This document shows positions 35,041-43,525 of a stretch of DNA of 64,000 nt, in pieces. This stretch comes from DUQX01 sp050948825. Its GTDB lineage: Bacteria; Bacillota; Dethiobacteria; DTU022; UBA8154. The position numbers and the translations under genes were made by a program. A model generated the notes under the pieces. The model was given only the letters and a program-made list of their open reading frames with translations, did not search any database and was not told the origin of the DNA. The stretch spans positions 62,001-126,000 of the forward strand of contig JBMNEO010000006.1 in NCBI GenBank assembly GCA_050948825.1, read 5' to 3'. Within the stretch, counting starts at the first letter, position 1; each line of letters starts with the position of its first letter.

Positions 35041-35864
35041 TTGCCGCCTCTCTGGGAACTGCTCATAATAATGGAATAACCTATTTTTTTTCCCCGCAAT
35101 GGGAAAAGTACAAATTTATCAGCCATGGCTTTTCCTCGCGGTCCGGCGGGGTAAGCGAAGGCCCTTTTGCCTCCCTTAACCTTGGTTACAGGGAAGGGGA
35201 TGTTCCCGGGGCAGTAACTGAAAATCGCCGAAAGTTCCTGGAAATATTCGGACAGAAACCGGGCTCTCTTGTTTGCGGAGAGCAGGTGCACGGTATTAAT
35301 GTTCATCTGGTGGAGAAAAGTGTTTTTTATGATTATAATGACCAGGGCAGGGTAATACCTGCTGCAGATGCGCTAGTAACAACTGAGCCGGGGGAGGTTT
35401 TGGGTGCATTATCCGCTGATTGTCTCATCTCTTTTTTCCTGGACCCGATTACTCCGGCAATTGGATTGGCTCACGCGGGTTGGCGCGGAACCTGCAGTGG
35501 AATTCTGGCCGGAGTTGTGGATAGTATGTGCAGGTTTTTGGGCAGCAAGGCCGAGCAGCTGGAGGTTTTTATGGCGCCGTGTATTGGAGAAACCTGTTAT
35601 GAGGTTGGCGGGGAAGTCCTCGATTTTTGCGCCGGATCCCTATGGAAAGAAGATATTGTATTCTTACCGGGCATAACGCCCGGCCGCCCTTTTCTTGATC
35701 TGCAGAAAACAAACTTTAACATCCTTCAAAAAATGGGGGTCCAACCCGGAAAAATATTCGGCAACAAATGCTGTACCTGCTGCAACCAGCATCTTTTTTA
35801 TTCCCACAGGGGGGTAAAAGGCAGACCGACAGGGCGGCAGATGGGTATAATCTTTTTAAGGTGA
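35037..35864 (+). CDS. pgeF: Peptidoglycan editing factor / purine nucleoside phosphorylase, YlmD-YfiH (laccase-domain) family
   Basis: Members act as multi-substrate purine nucleoside phosphorylase/deaminases and in E. coli (PgeF/YfiH) keep wrong amino acids out of peptidoglycan. The 275-residue protein has ISHGFSSRSGGVS (about 29-41), the metal ligands in CGEQVHG (His near 86), SADCLISFF (Cys near 129) and LAHAGWRGT (His near 145), and the C-terminal CCTCC and FYSHR segment. It overlaps the preceding gene by four bases (ATGA), so the two are translationally coupled. Confidence 0.93.
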   Translation: MIAASLGTAHNNGITYFFSPQWEKYKFISHGFSSRSGGVSEGPFASLNLGYREGDVPGAVTENRRKFLEIFGQKPGSLVCGEQVHGINVHLVEKSVFYDYNDQGRVIPAADALVTTEPGEVLGALSADCLISFFLDPITPAIGLAHAGWRGTCSGILAGVVDSMCRFLGSKAEQLEVFMAPCIGETCYEVGGEVLDFCAGSLWKEDIVFLPGITPGRPFLDLQKTNFNILQKMGVQPGKIFGNKCCTCCNQHLFYSHRGVKGRPTGRQMGIIFLR

Positions 35865-35868
35865 CATT

Positions 35869-36990
35869 ATGAGGGAGAGAAGGACAAGGCAAAGGCGGTT
35901 TAAAGTAATAGAAGGCAAGGGCCGGAGTTCGCCGGGCGGAATAATAAGTATAGGTAAAGGGAAAAAGCCCGTTTATTACCTGTTGATATTTTTGGCATTT
36001 TTTTTGTTGCTGCAGATTTTAGCAGGATGGATTCGGGCAACAACACAAGAAAATGTTATCGCCACAGCATTGGCAGAACAGGGCTCTGTCCCGGTATCTT
36101 TATCCGTTGCAGGGCTCGTTACTTTTGATGAGCAAGTAATTCTTGCCCCGCGCCCCGGTTTTTTATATTATAGTGTAAAAGAAGGGGAAAGGGTGCCCGT
36201 GGGCAAGGGGCTGGCAAGGATAACCGAATTTCCCCTGAAAAAAGAGTCCATTACGGACCAAACAGAAAAAGGGGTAGCGGACTACTTTAACAGTTTTAAA
36301 GAATGGTTCTTAGATGAAAAAAAAGATGATTATTCCCATCTTTTTTCATTAAATGAAGAGTATATTGTCCTGGCTCCATCTTCAGGGCTGGTTTCTCTTA
36401 AACTTGATGGATTAGAAAAATATGGCCCGAACTCCAATTTTCTTTACCTTAACAAGGAGGACTATGAGGATAATATGATTGCGGTGGGATATTTGGATTC
36501 TGGCGAAAGAGTATCCCGGCGCCTGCCCCTTTTGAGGATTATCAATAATTACCGCTGGTACTACAGCGTTGTGCTGCCTCCCGGTGAAGGAAAAAAAATT
36601 GCCGATGAGACCAATGTTAAGCTTTGTTTTTCTTTTTCACCTGAGGTGCAGGTTAATGGTGAGCGGGTTGAGGTCAAAGAGGGAGATAACGGCAATATAG
36701 AGATAACATGGTGTATTGATCATCACCTGGATAATTTTTACTCTAGGCGCTGGACTGAGGCAGAAATACTTTCTGAAGTTTTGGAAGGGATGATTATACC
36801 CAGGGGTACTCTATTGGAGTTAAATGGGGAAAAAGGAGTTTATGTTATTGATGATGGCCTGATTAAATTCAAAGAGGTTGCTGTATTACATGAAACGGAA
36901 GGGGAACTTTTGGTAGAGAACCTGGAACATTATCAAAGAGTGGTTGTAGAACCTTCCGGTGTAAAAGAAGGGCAGCGGTTTTACTGGTAG
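35869..36990 (+). CDS. HlyD-like membrane protein of the ylm cluster
   Basis: A 373-residue protein with a strongly basic cytoplasmic N-terminus (MRERRTRQRRFK), one membrane helix (about 41-60, YYLLIFLAFFLLLQILAGWI) and an extracytoplasmic part containing two lipoyl/barrel-sandwich-like segments (VAGLVTFDEQVILAPRPGFL about 83-102; IVLAPSSGLVSLKLDG about 166-181). This resembles HlyD-family adaptor halves. Such genes are frequent between pgeF and ylmE in Clostridia; the function is unknown, possibly in the division or spore envelope. It starts four bases after pgeF. Confidence 0.75.
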   Translation: MRERRTRQRRFKVIEGKGRSSPGGIISIGKGKKPVYYLLIFLAFFLLLQILAGWIRATTQENVIATALAEQGSVPVSLSVAGLVTFDEQVILAPRPGFLYYSVKEGERVPVGKGLARITEFPLKKESITDQTEKGVADYFNSFKEWFLDEKKDDYSHLFSLNEEYIVLAPSSGLVSLKLDGLEKYGPNSNFLYLNKEDYEDNMIAVGYLDSGERVSRRLPLLRIINNYRWYYSVVLPPGEGKKIADETNVKLCFSFSPEVQVNGERVEVKEGDNGNIEITWCIDHHLDNFYSRRWTEAEILSEVLEGMIIPRGTLLELNGEKGVYVIDDGLIKFKEVAVLHETEGELLVENLEHYQRVVVEPSGVKEGQRFYW

Positions 36991-37012
36991 AACAGAATTT
37001 GAGGTGACCCCT

Positions 37013-37687
37013 ATGTTAAAAGACAATCTTGCCTTAATTCAGGAGAGGATAAAAAAAGCAGTTTCCCGGAGAAATGCGGCTCCTGAAAATATTATCCTGG
37101 TTGCGGTAACGAAGACCGTAGCACCCCGGGTAATGAATGAGGCCTGGGAATTGGGGATTAATAATTTTGGAGAAAACAGGGTCCAGGATGCCCTGCCCAA
37201 GATTGGGCTTCTCCCGTCTAATATTAACTGGCATTTTATTGGCCATCTGCAAACCAACAAGGTCAGGCAGGTTCTTCCCGTTTTTAAACTTATTCATTCG
37301 CTGGATAGTATAAAACTTGCCGGAGCGATACAAAAAGAAGCTGAAAAAAACAACACGGTTGCAAACGTTTTGCTCCAGGTCAACATCGGCGGTGAAAAAA
37401 GTAAATATGGTTTCTTTTGGGAAGAGGTGCAGGATGCGCTGGTTGAATTAACAAAACTTCATCACTTGAAAGTGCTTGGGTTGATGGGAATTGCTCCTTT
37501 TGTAGAGGATCCGGAAGAGGTGCGGCCTTATTTTCGCCGGTTGTACAGTTTATTCAGGGAAATAAATCTACCGGGGATTGAGATGAAGTACCTTTCCATG
37601 GGTATGAGCAATGATTTTGAAGTTGCCCTGGAAGAAGGAGCGAATATGATTAGAGTGGGAACGTCCCTGTTTGGAAGCAGGAGTTAA
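37013..37687 (+). CDS. ylmE: PLP homeostasis protein YggS/YlmE
   Basis: YggS/YlmE/PROSC proteins bind PLP and keep free PLP and amino-acid pools in balance; they have an alanine-racemase-like barrel without known catalysis. The 224-residue protein has the PLP lysine in ILVAVTKT (about 32), GENRVQDALPK (about 54), WHFIGHLQTNK (about 75), LMGIAPF and the phosphate loop LSMGMSNDFEVALEEGANMIRVGTSLFG. ATG 37013 follows GAGGTG by six nt; GTG 37004 in the same frame is less likely. Confidence 0.94.
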   Translation: MLKDNLALIQERIKKAVSRRNAAPENIILVAVTKTVAPRVMNEAWELGINNFGENRVQDALPKIGLLPSNINWHFIGHLQTNKVRQVLPVFKLIHSLDSIKLAGAIQKEAEKNNTVANVLLQVNIGGEKSKYGFFWEEVQDALVELTKLHHLKVLGLMGIAPFVEDPEEVRPYFRRLYSLFREINLPGIEMKYLSMGMSNDFEVALEEGANMIRVGTSLFGSRS

Positions 37688-37734
37688 TTCTAAATAAGAT
37701 CAAGAATAACTGGAAAATTGAATTCTCCGAAAGG

Positions 37735-38025
37735 GTGATTATTATTTTCCTGAGAAATGTTATCGTGGCCTTTTTTGATATACTCCGTTTTTTAATTTTT
37801 GTACGCATTATATTAAGTTTTTTCCCGGTAAACCCTTATGGTAATGCAGCCGTTTATCAGTTTGTTACGTTTTTACGACAGTTAACAGAGCCGGTTCTCG
37901 CACCCTTTCGCAGCTTGATCCCTCCTCTTAGGGCCGGCGGTGGGGGATACGTGGACTTTTCTCCTATTATCGCGCTGATTGTTCTGGACCTGATCAAGCG
38001 GCTGGTGCTGCAGCTAATAAGGTAA
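37735..38025 (+). CDS. YggT family membrane protein
   Basis: A 96-residue protein with two long hydrophobic helices (about 3-25 and 72-95) and the YggT signature ILRFLIFVRIILSFFP followed by TEPVLAPFRSLIPP. YggT proteins lie in the ylm division cluster and are linked to membrane or osmotic stress; the exact role is unclear. The start GTG 37735 overlaps GAAAGGG. SepF (ylmF), often between ylmE and yggT, is absent here. Confidence 0.88.
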   Translation: MIIIFLRNVIVAFFDILRFLIFVRIILSFFPVNPYGNAAVYQFVTFLRQLTEPVLAPFRSLIPPLRAGGGGYVDFSPIIALIVLDLIKRLVLQLIR

Positions 38026-38027
38026 TT

Positions 38028-38300
38028 GAGTGACGCGGGTCGCGGTTCGCTTAAGGGTTCGCGCAGTCAAGTTCTACTGCTTAGCTCGGGTTTTCGACGG
38101 CCTTCCCGGCCAAATTCCCGTCCTGGTCATAGGCCGGCTGCCGACGTCCTGTCGGCAGGACCGTCTCCAACCCTCGCTTCGCAGTGAACTTATAGCTGCG
38201 CTGCACAATGCGCTCACCGCGATGCCGCCGTCACTGGAGGATCGTGGGGGAGAAGCATTTCACGGACGGAAATGCTCTCGTATGTTGACAGGCAGCGTTT
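38028..38300. repeat. GC-rich insertion between yggT and ylmH
   Basis: These roughly 270 bases are visibly more GC-rich and unlike the neighbours. They hold a perfect hairpin CTGCCGAC-GTCCT-GTCGGCAG (38138-38158) and a second one AGCATTTC (38254-38261) with GAAATGCT (38269-38276). The open frame across it (38030-38362) has no ribosome binding site and no recognisable product. The ylmH ribosome binding site begins right after it (38331). It may be a small palindromic intergenic element; I have not seen a second copy in this window. Confidence 0.5.
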
Positions 38301-38342
38301 ATGACAACTTTGCTGCACAATATGCTATATGGAGTTGGTTTT

Positions 38343-39128
38343 ATGGAAGGGGTTCCTTATAATTACCCGCTTGCCACTGAAAAGAAATGGGCTGCTTATT
38401 TCTGGTCGCTCTTAATAAAGGCGTCGGAGCAGAATACTCAGCATTGTACCCACTTTGCGGACCCCAGGCAGCAGGATATTGCCCGCGATCTGCTGCATCA
38501 CTTTACTGGTGTAAAATGTTCATTTTTGGGCGGGTATCCGGAAGCGGAAAGGGTCCGGGTTTTAATAAACTCTTTTCCAGCGGCTGGCGGGGAGGGGGAA
38601 TTCATTTCCTGCCTGGCGCTTCATGGCAATTTTCCCGAAAGGATCTTAACGCACAGGGATTTTTTAGGAGCGTTGCTCGGGCTGGGTATCAAGCGGGAAA
38701 TGCTAGGAGATATCATCTACACCGGAGGGGAAAAAGCTTATGTTTTTCTGGTAAAGCACCTCGCCTCTTTTGTTTGTCAAAACCTGACCAGGGCGGGGCG
38801 TTATGAGATAAAGGCTGAGGAAATCGATCTGCAGTTATTTCCGGCGGAGGCCGAACCCCGCCGGACGAAAGATATTAAGGGGACTGTAGCTTCGATGAGG
38901 CTTGATACTGTTGCGGGGCTGGGCTTCGGCCTTTCTCGTTCCAAGATTGTACCTTTGATTAAGGGGGAGCGGGTTAAGGTAAATCATCAGCTTGTAAAAC
39001 AGCCCTCAAAAGCGGTTAAAACGGGCGATATTATTTCGCTGGCCGGCAGAGGCAGAATTGAAATAACAGAAGAAATGGGAATAAGCCGGAAAGGGAGAAT
39101 CCACTTACTGATAAAGAGATTTTTTTAA
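38343..39128 (+). CDS. ylmH: YlmH family S4-domain RNA-binding protein
   Basis: YlmH binds ribosomes/peptidyl-tRNA and, in Firmicutes, has been linked to rescue of stalled 50S subunits as well as to division. The 261-residue protein has the N-terminal alpha/beta region (HCTHFADPRQQDIARDLL about 34-51), the central domain (HRDFLGALLGLGIKREMLGDI, about 106-126) and a C-terminal S4 domain (MRLDTVAGLGFGLSRSKIVPLIKGERVKVNHQLVK in parts, about 185-220). ATG 38343 is 8 nt after GGAG (38331-38334). Confidence 0.92.
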   Translation: MEGVPYNYPLATEKKWAAYFWSLLIKASEQNTQHCTHFADPRQQDIARDLLHHFTGVKCSFLGGYPEAERVRVLINSFPAAGGEGEFISCLALHGNFPERILTHRDFLGALLGLGIKREMLGDIIYTGGEKAYVFLVKHLASFVCQNLTRAGRYEIKAEEIDLQLFPAEAEPRRTKDIKGTVASMRLDTVAGLGFGLSRSKIVPLIKGERVKVNHQLVKQPSKAVKTGDIISLAGRGRIEITEEMGISRKGRIHLLIKRFF

Positions 39129-39223
39129 GTAACAAGCAAGTATCTAAATGCATATAATTCTGTGCATCAAAGCTTCGATGCGCAGGAAAAAATATTTATA
39201 ATATTAGCAGGAAAATAAAGAGA

Positions 39224-39235
39224 ATTGTCGAAAAT
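39224..39235 (+). promoter_or_regulatory. Spo0A box upstream of divIVA
   Basis: ATTGTCGAAAAT contains TTGTCGAA, a full match to the core Spo0A-binding box TTTGTCGAA at seven or eight positions. It lies about 67 nt before the divIVA ATG and upstream of a possible -10 (TATAAA, about 39260). Confidence 0.5.
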
Positions 39236-39301
39236 TCTTCTAAAGGTTCCTGCTTAAGGTATAAAATGTGCTGATGATTTATATGGGAAAGGAAGATAAC
39301 A

Positions 39302-39793
39302 ATGAGTATTACACCTATTGAGATCCAGAATAAGGAATTTGAAAGGGCGTTTCGCGGCTATAAAGCGGATGAGGTGGATGAATTTTTAGATCAAATAGCT
39401 AAAGATTTCGAACAAGCGTTAAAAGATAAAGTAAACCTGGAGGAAAAAATCCTCCTGCTGGAAGATAAGCTTGCCCAATACCAGAAGCTGGAGAATACGC
39501 TCCACAATTCCATTATCGTTGCGCAGGAAACTGCAGAAGATGTTAAACGCAATGCCAATAAGGAGGCCGAATTAATCCGCAAGGAGGCAGAAAAAGAGGC
39601 GCAGAGGGTTATTGAAGAGTCCCGTTATAAGGCCGCCCGGATTGTTGCTGAGCATGAAGAGATATACAAGCAGGCCCAGATTTTTAAATTGCGCTTTCGC
39701 ACGTTTATTGAAGCACAACTTGCTTCCATGGAGCTTGAGGATTGGCTGCAGGTGGAAAACGATGATGAACAGGAAGCAAGGGATGCCGGATAA
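39302..39793 (+). CDS. divIVA: Septum site-determining/polar protein DivIVA
   Basis: DivIVA binds negatively curved membrane at septa and poles and recruits Min proteins and, in sporulation, the chromosome anchor. The 163-residue protein has the N-terminal lipid-binding domain (ITPIEIQNKEFERAFRGYKADEVDEFLDQIAKDFE over about 3-38) and a long coiled coil (about 40-135) rich in Glu/Lys/Ala. The start ATG 39302 has AAAGGAAG eight nt upstream. Possible Spo0A control is noted in the leader. Confidence 0.95.
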   Translation: MSITPIEIQNKEFERAFRGYKADEVDEFLDQIAKDFEQALKDKVNLEEKILLLEDKLAQYQKLENTLHNSIIVAQETAEDVKRNANKEAELIRKEAEKEAQRVIEESRYKAARIVAEHEEIYKQAQIFKLRFRTFIEAQLASMELEDWLQVENDDEQEARDAG

Positions 39794-39827
39794 TATTATA
39801 TTCCTATTATTTGATACATTCTTTTAT

Positions 39828-39856
39828 TTGACTATGGTTAAAATAAGTCTTATAAT
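39828..39856 (+). promoter_or_regulatory. SigmaA promoter of the ileS T-box leader
   Basis: TTGACT (39828-39833), exactly 17 nt, TATAAT (39851-39856). The transcript should begin near 39863, at the 5' end of the T-box stem I. Confidence 0.8.
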
Positions 39857-39862
39857 TTGTAA

Positions 39863-40124
39863 GAGAAAGGCCATGAACGGGAGAGTAAATTTGGCTTATT
39901 GCCTTTTCAGCGAGCCGGAGACGGTGGAAGACCGGCAGGGCTGCCGTTTTGAAAATCACCCGGGAGCTCTTACCTTTAAAGTCATCTGAGTTAGACGAGT
40001 AAAGGTAAGCGTAAAGGCTTGCGTTAAAGCCTCAAGCGGTTACGGTTTCTATTTGGCTGTAACAATTAGGGTGGTACCGCGGGAAAATCTCGTCCCTCAA
40101 AAGAAGACGGGATTTTTTGTTTTT
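39863..40124 (+). promoter_or_regulatory. T-box riboswitch (tRNA-Ile sensing) controlling ileS
   Basis: T-box leaders bind uncharged tRNA and prevent termination. Seen here: stem I material with the specifier codon ATC in GAAAATCACC (about 39953), the T-box sequence AGGGTGGTACCGCGGG (40068-40083) and a terminator AAATCTCGTC (40085-40094) with GACGGGATTT (40106-40115) followed by a T-run. ATC codes for isoleucine, in agreement with the downstream gene. The ACC of GGTACC within the T-box pairs with the tRNA NCCA end region by family knowledge. Confidence 0.93.
40085..40124 (+). terminator. Regulated terminator of the ileS T-box
   Basis: Ten-bp stem 40085-40094 / 40106-40115 with one G-U pair and six or more T after it (40113-40118, then 40120-40124). 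It is mutually exclusive with the antiterminator that uses the T-box sequence. Confidence 0.85.
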
Positions 40125-40153
40125 ATATTATGATTTATTATGATTTAATTATA

Positions 40154-40229
40154 AAAGGAGGTTAGAGCCTGGTTATCAAGTCTCATTTTGACTTGCGGGG
40201 TTTTTTTAGGAAGGACCAGGCGGGCGCTT
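40154..40229 (+). promoter_or_regulatory. ileS translation-start region: Shine-Dalgarno, clamp stem, start codon
   Basis: A perfect AAAGGAGG (40154-40161) lies 68 nt from the probable ileS ATG (40230). Between them GCCTGGT (40167-40173) pairs perfectly with ACCAGGC (40215-40221), and inside that CAAGTC (40177-40182) pairs with GACTTG (40190-40195). If the stem forms, the Shine-Dalgarno comes within about 13 nt of the ATG, which lies 8 nt after the stem. Confidence 0.5.
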
Positions 40230-43019
40230 ATGGATTACAGCAATACATTGAATCTTCCCAGGACCGATTTTCCAATGCGAGCGGGGCTGGCTAAAAAGGA
40301 GCCTCAGATACTGGAATCCTGGGAAAAGCTCGATCTTTATCAAAAAATGAGGGATAGCAGGCAAGGTTCACCGAAGTTTTTCCTTCACGATGGTCCGCCT
40401 TATGCAAATGGCAGTATTCATATGGGGACGGCTCTAAATAAGGTCCTAAAGGATATTATAAATAAATATAAATATATGCGGGGATATGATATTCCCTACA
40501 TTCCCGGATGGGATACCCATGGTCTGCCTATTGAGCATCAGGTTATAAAGACCAAAAAAATAAATAGAAATGATGTTACCGAACTTGAATTCAGGCGCAT
40601 GTGCCGTGAATATGCCCTGCAGTACCTTGATATTCAGCGGGAGCAGTTTAAAAGGCTGGGTGTCGTCGGCGACTGGGAAAATCCTTATGTGACTTTGAAA
40701 CCGTCCTACGAGGCTGTGCAGCTCGAGATCTTTGGAAAAATGGCGGAGAAGGGTTATATCTATAAGGGACTAAAACCGGTTTACTGGTGTCCTCAGTGTG
40801 AGACTGCCCTGGCAGAGGCGGAGATTGAATATGAAGAGCGCCGCTCGCCTTCAATCTTTGTAAAATTTCCTGTAACTGATAACCTGGGTTTATGGGATGA
40901 CCGTTTTAGCCCGGCATTTGTAATGATCTGGACAACTACACCCTGGACCATACCGGCCAACCTGGCAATTGCCCTGCATCCGGATTACGATTACGTGCTG
41001 GTTCAAGTAGAAGATGAATACTATCTTTTAGCTGAAGGGCTGTTAAAGGATGCCTTTAACATTATCGGATTGGCGGAAGGAAATATATGCGGCCGGTTTA
41101 AAGGGCGGGAGCTTAAAGGGCTGGGTTGCCGCCATCCTCTTTACGATCGCCAGTCACAGGTGCTGCTGGCCGATTATGTTACTCTTGAGCAGGGCACGGG
41201 TTGTGTCCATATTGCTCCCGGTCACGGCCTGGAGGATTATGAAACAGGTTTGGAGTATAATCTTCCTATCTATGCACCCATGGATGGGAAAGGTGTTTTT
41301 ACCGCGGAAGCTGGTGAATTTGCCGGGCTGCGCTATGATGAAGGGAATAAAGCTGTTACCATGGCTTTGGAAAGGGAGAAGGCGCTTTTAAAACTATCTT
41401 TTATTACCCACCAGTACCCTCACTGCTGGCGATGTAAGGAAGAAATCATCTTTCGTGCCACTGAGCAATGGTTTGCCTCAATACAGCAATTTAGAGAAGA
41501 CGCTTTGAACGCTGTGAAGGAAGTAAACTGGATTCCCTCCTGGGGTGAGGGAAGAATGAACAACATGATTGCGGAAAGGCGTGACTGGTGTATTTCCCGG
41601 CAGAGGATTTGGGGGGTCCCGATTCCGGTCTTTTATTGTGAGAGCTGCGGCGAAGCCCTCCTGACCCCGGAAAGTGTTGCTGCCGTGAAAGACATTTTCA
41701 AAAAAGAAGGGTCAGATGCCTGGTACTTTTATCAACCTGAAGAGATCTTACCGAAAAATATCAGCTGTTTTTCCTGCGGCGAAAAAAAGTTTCGCAAGGA
41801 GCAGGATATCATGGATGTCTGGTTTGATTCCGGTTCCAGCCATGCTGCTGTAGTAAACTCAAGGGATGATCTGAACTGGCCGGCCGATCTTTATCTTGAA
41901 GGAAGCGATCAATTTCGCGGGTGGTTTCAATCTTCCCTGTTAACGGCAGTGGCCGTAATGGGTAAGCCTCCTTACCGGAACGTTCTCAGCCACGGGTGGG
42001 TTGTGGACGGCGAGGGGAGGAAAATGTCCAAGTCACTGGGCAATGTTATCGCCCCGGAGGATGTGATTAAGAATTATGGGGCTGATATCCTGCGCCTGTG
42101 GGTTTCAAGTGCCGATTTCACAAGCGATGTTCACCTCTCCGGTGATATTTTAAAGCAGCTTTCCGAGATTTACCGTAAAATCCGCAATACCTGCAGATTT
42201 CTATTGGGGAACTGCAGCGATTTTATCCCGGAACGTGACCGGGTCGAATACAGCAGGCTGGAGGAGATTGATCGCTGGGCTCTGCACCGTTTATATAATC
42301 TTGTTCAGAAAACTACCAGGGCTTTTGAGAATTATGAATATCACCAGGTATTTCATGCACTGCATAATTTTTCTGTGGTGGATATGAGTAATTTTTATTT
42401 TGATATCACAAAAGATCGCCTTTATGTGCTTGCAGAAGATTCCCTTTCCCGCAGGGCTGTTCAGACGGTCCTGGCAGAGGTTCTGCAAACTCTTACGCTG
42501 TTAATCTCTCCGGTGCTATCCTTTACTGCCGAGGAAATCTGGTCCTATATTCCCTTTAAAAAAGGCGAGAGCGTGATGCTCGCCTCATGGCCTGATCTTC
42601 CCTCCTATTACGAGGATGGGCAGCTGGCGGAACGCTGGGAAGTAATACTGCAACTGCGGGAAGAAGTCAACCGCGTTTTGGAAGCGGCGAGAAAGGAAAA
42701 AATTATCGGGTCATCTCTGCAAGCTTCCGTAGAACTTTATCCGAACGAGGAGCTCTATGAAAAACTGGTGAGCTACGATGCCCTTCTCCCAACTGTTCTA
42801 ATCGTTTCTTCAACCGTTTTGCATAAACCGGGCGATGAACCCGAGGGCGAATTTGTTACTGCGCAGGAACTCGGTTTGCGGCTCAAAGTTAAACTTGCAC
42901 CCGGGGAAAAATGCCAGCGGTGCTGGATGTACTCCCCTACAGTGGGGCAGGATGAAGAACATGAAGGGGTATGCTCCCGCTGCGGGGAAATTCTAACCAA
43001 CCTGCGGCCGGGCAATTAA
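40230..43019 (+). CDS. ileS: Isoleucyl-tRNA synthetase
   Basis: IleRS charges tRNA-Ile and edits misactivated valine. The 929-residue class I protein has DGPPYANGSIHMGTAL with the HIGH-type HMGT (about residues 55-70), the CP1 editing domain (TTPWTIPANLAI, about 239-250), the KMSKS loop (about 598) and a C-terminal zinc finger CQRCWMYS...CSRCGE (about 893-922). ATG 40230 gives the usual family start MDYSNTLNLPRTDFPMR; the frame is open upstream to 40188 and beyond but without a good start. The zinc-finger form is the common bacterial type, not the eukaryote-like mupirocin-resistant one. Confidence 0.97.
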   Translation: MDYSNTLNLPRTDFPMRAGLAKKEPQILESWEKLDLYQKMRDSRQGSPKFFLHDGPPYANGSIHMGTALNKVLKDIINKYKYMRGYDIPYIPGWDTHGLPIEHQVIKTKKINRNDVTELEFRRMCREYALQYLDIQREQFKRLGVVGDWENPYVTLKPSYEAVQLEIFGKMAEKGYIYKGLKPVYWCPQCETALAEAEIEYEERRSPSIFVKFPVTDNLGLWDDRFSPAFVMIWTTTPWTIPANLAIALHPDYDYVLVQVEDEYYLLAEGLLKDAFNIIGLAEGNICGRFKGRELKGLGCRHPLYDRQSQVLLADYVTLEQGTGCVHIAPGHGLEDYETGLEYNLPIYAPMDGKGVFTAEAGEFAGLRYDEGNKAVTMALEREKALLKLSFITHQYPHCWRCKEEIIFRATEQWFASIQQFREDALNAVKEVNWIPSWGEGRMNNMIAERRDWCISRQRIWGVPIPVFYCESCGEALLTPESVAAVKDIFKKEGSDAWYFYQPEEILPKNISCFSCGEKKFRKEQDIMDVWFDSGSSHAAVVNSRDDLNWPADLYLEGSDQFRGWFQSSLLTAVAVMGKPPYRNVLSHGWVVDGEGRKMSKSLGNVIAPEDVIKNYGADILRLWVSSADFTSDVHLSGDILKQLSEIYRKIRNTCRFLLGNCSDFIPERDRVEYSRLEEIDRWALHRLYNLVQKTTRAFENYEYHQVFHALHNFSVVDMSNFYFDITKDRLYVLAEDSLSRRAVQTVLAEVLQTLTLLISPVLSFTAEEIWSYIPFKKGESVMLASWPDLPSYYEDGQLAERWEVILQLREEVNRVLEAARKEKIIGSSLQASVELYPNEELYEKLVSYDALLPTVLIVSSTVLHKPGDEPEGEFVTAQELGLRLKVKLAPGEKCQRCWMYSPTVGQDEEHEGVCSRCGEILTNLRPGN

Positions 43020-43160
43020 AAAATAAAATCCTGGGGAGAATATAACTGCAAGAGGAAAAAGGGGTCTTGATTAACCTGATCCTTAATTTGTAAAGAGGGA
43101 TAAAGCATTTGCCATTTTAATGACGACAACAGTGAGGAGTTAAAAGATAAAGGGCAGCAG

Positions 43161-43427
43161 TTGTTCCTGCTGGAACAGATTGCGGAACTTTCCCATAGAA
43201 TAGAGAAATTTAACCTGGCGGAGTATATGAACCTTATAAATAATCCCCGCCGTTATATGATGGTTAATTTCTTAGGCGGCCTTTTCCGCGGTTTCGGGAT
43301 TGCGCTGGGGATGACCATCCTCGGGGCGTTCGTACTTTATATTTTACAGCGGCTAGTAGTTTTAAAGTTACCGGTTATCGGTGATTTTATTGCCGAGCTG
43401 GTGCGTATTGTGCTTACCTATATCTGA
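43161..43427 (+). CDS. Small membrane protein, DUF5665-like
   Basis: An 88-residue product: an amphipathic N-terminal helix (QIAELSHRIEKFNLAEYMNLI), then a glycine-rich hydrophobic stretch LGGLFRGFGIALGMTILGAFVLYIL (two spans, about 36-60) and a short tail. This matches the small DUF5665 membrane proteins found near divIVA-ileS in Clostridia. The TTG at 43161 has no good ribosome binding site; the frame is open upstream to an ATT at 43107 that has GAGGG seven nt before it, which would add the acidic residues HFNDDNSEELKDKGQQ. So the true start may be upstream. Function unknown. Confidence 0.65.
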   Translation: MFLLEQIAELSHRIEKFNLAEYMNLINNPRRYMMVNFLGGLFRGFGIALGMTILGAFVLYILQRLVVLKLPVIGDFIAELVRIVLTYI

Positions 43428-43525
43428 TTGCCTATACCGGAAACAGTATGTCAAAGATGAATACCTCTTATGAGCAGTGCTTTTCCAGGCAACTGCCTCA
43501 TCTTTAAATAGAAATGAGGTTGAAG

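Noticed and set aside
38030..38362. 110-codon open frame between yggT and ylmH
   Set aside because: No ribosome binding site, odd composition, overlaps the real ylmH start and carries two palindromes; better explained as an inserted element.
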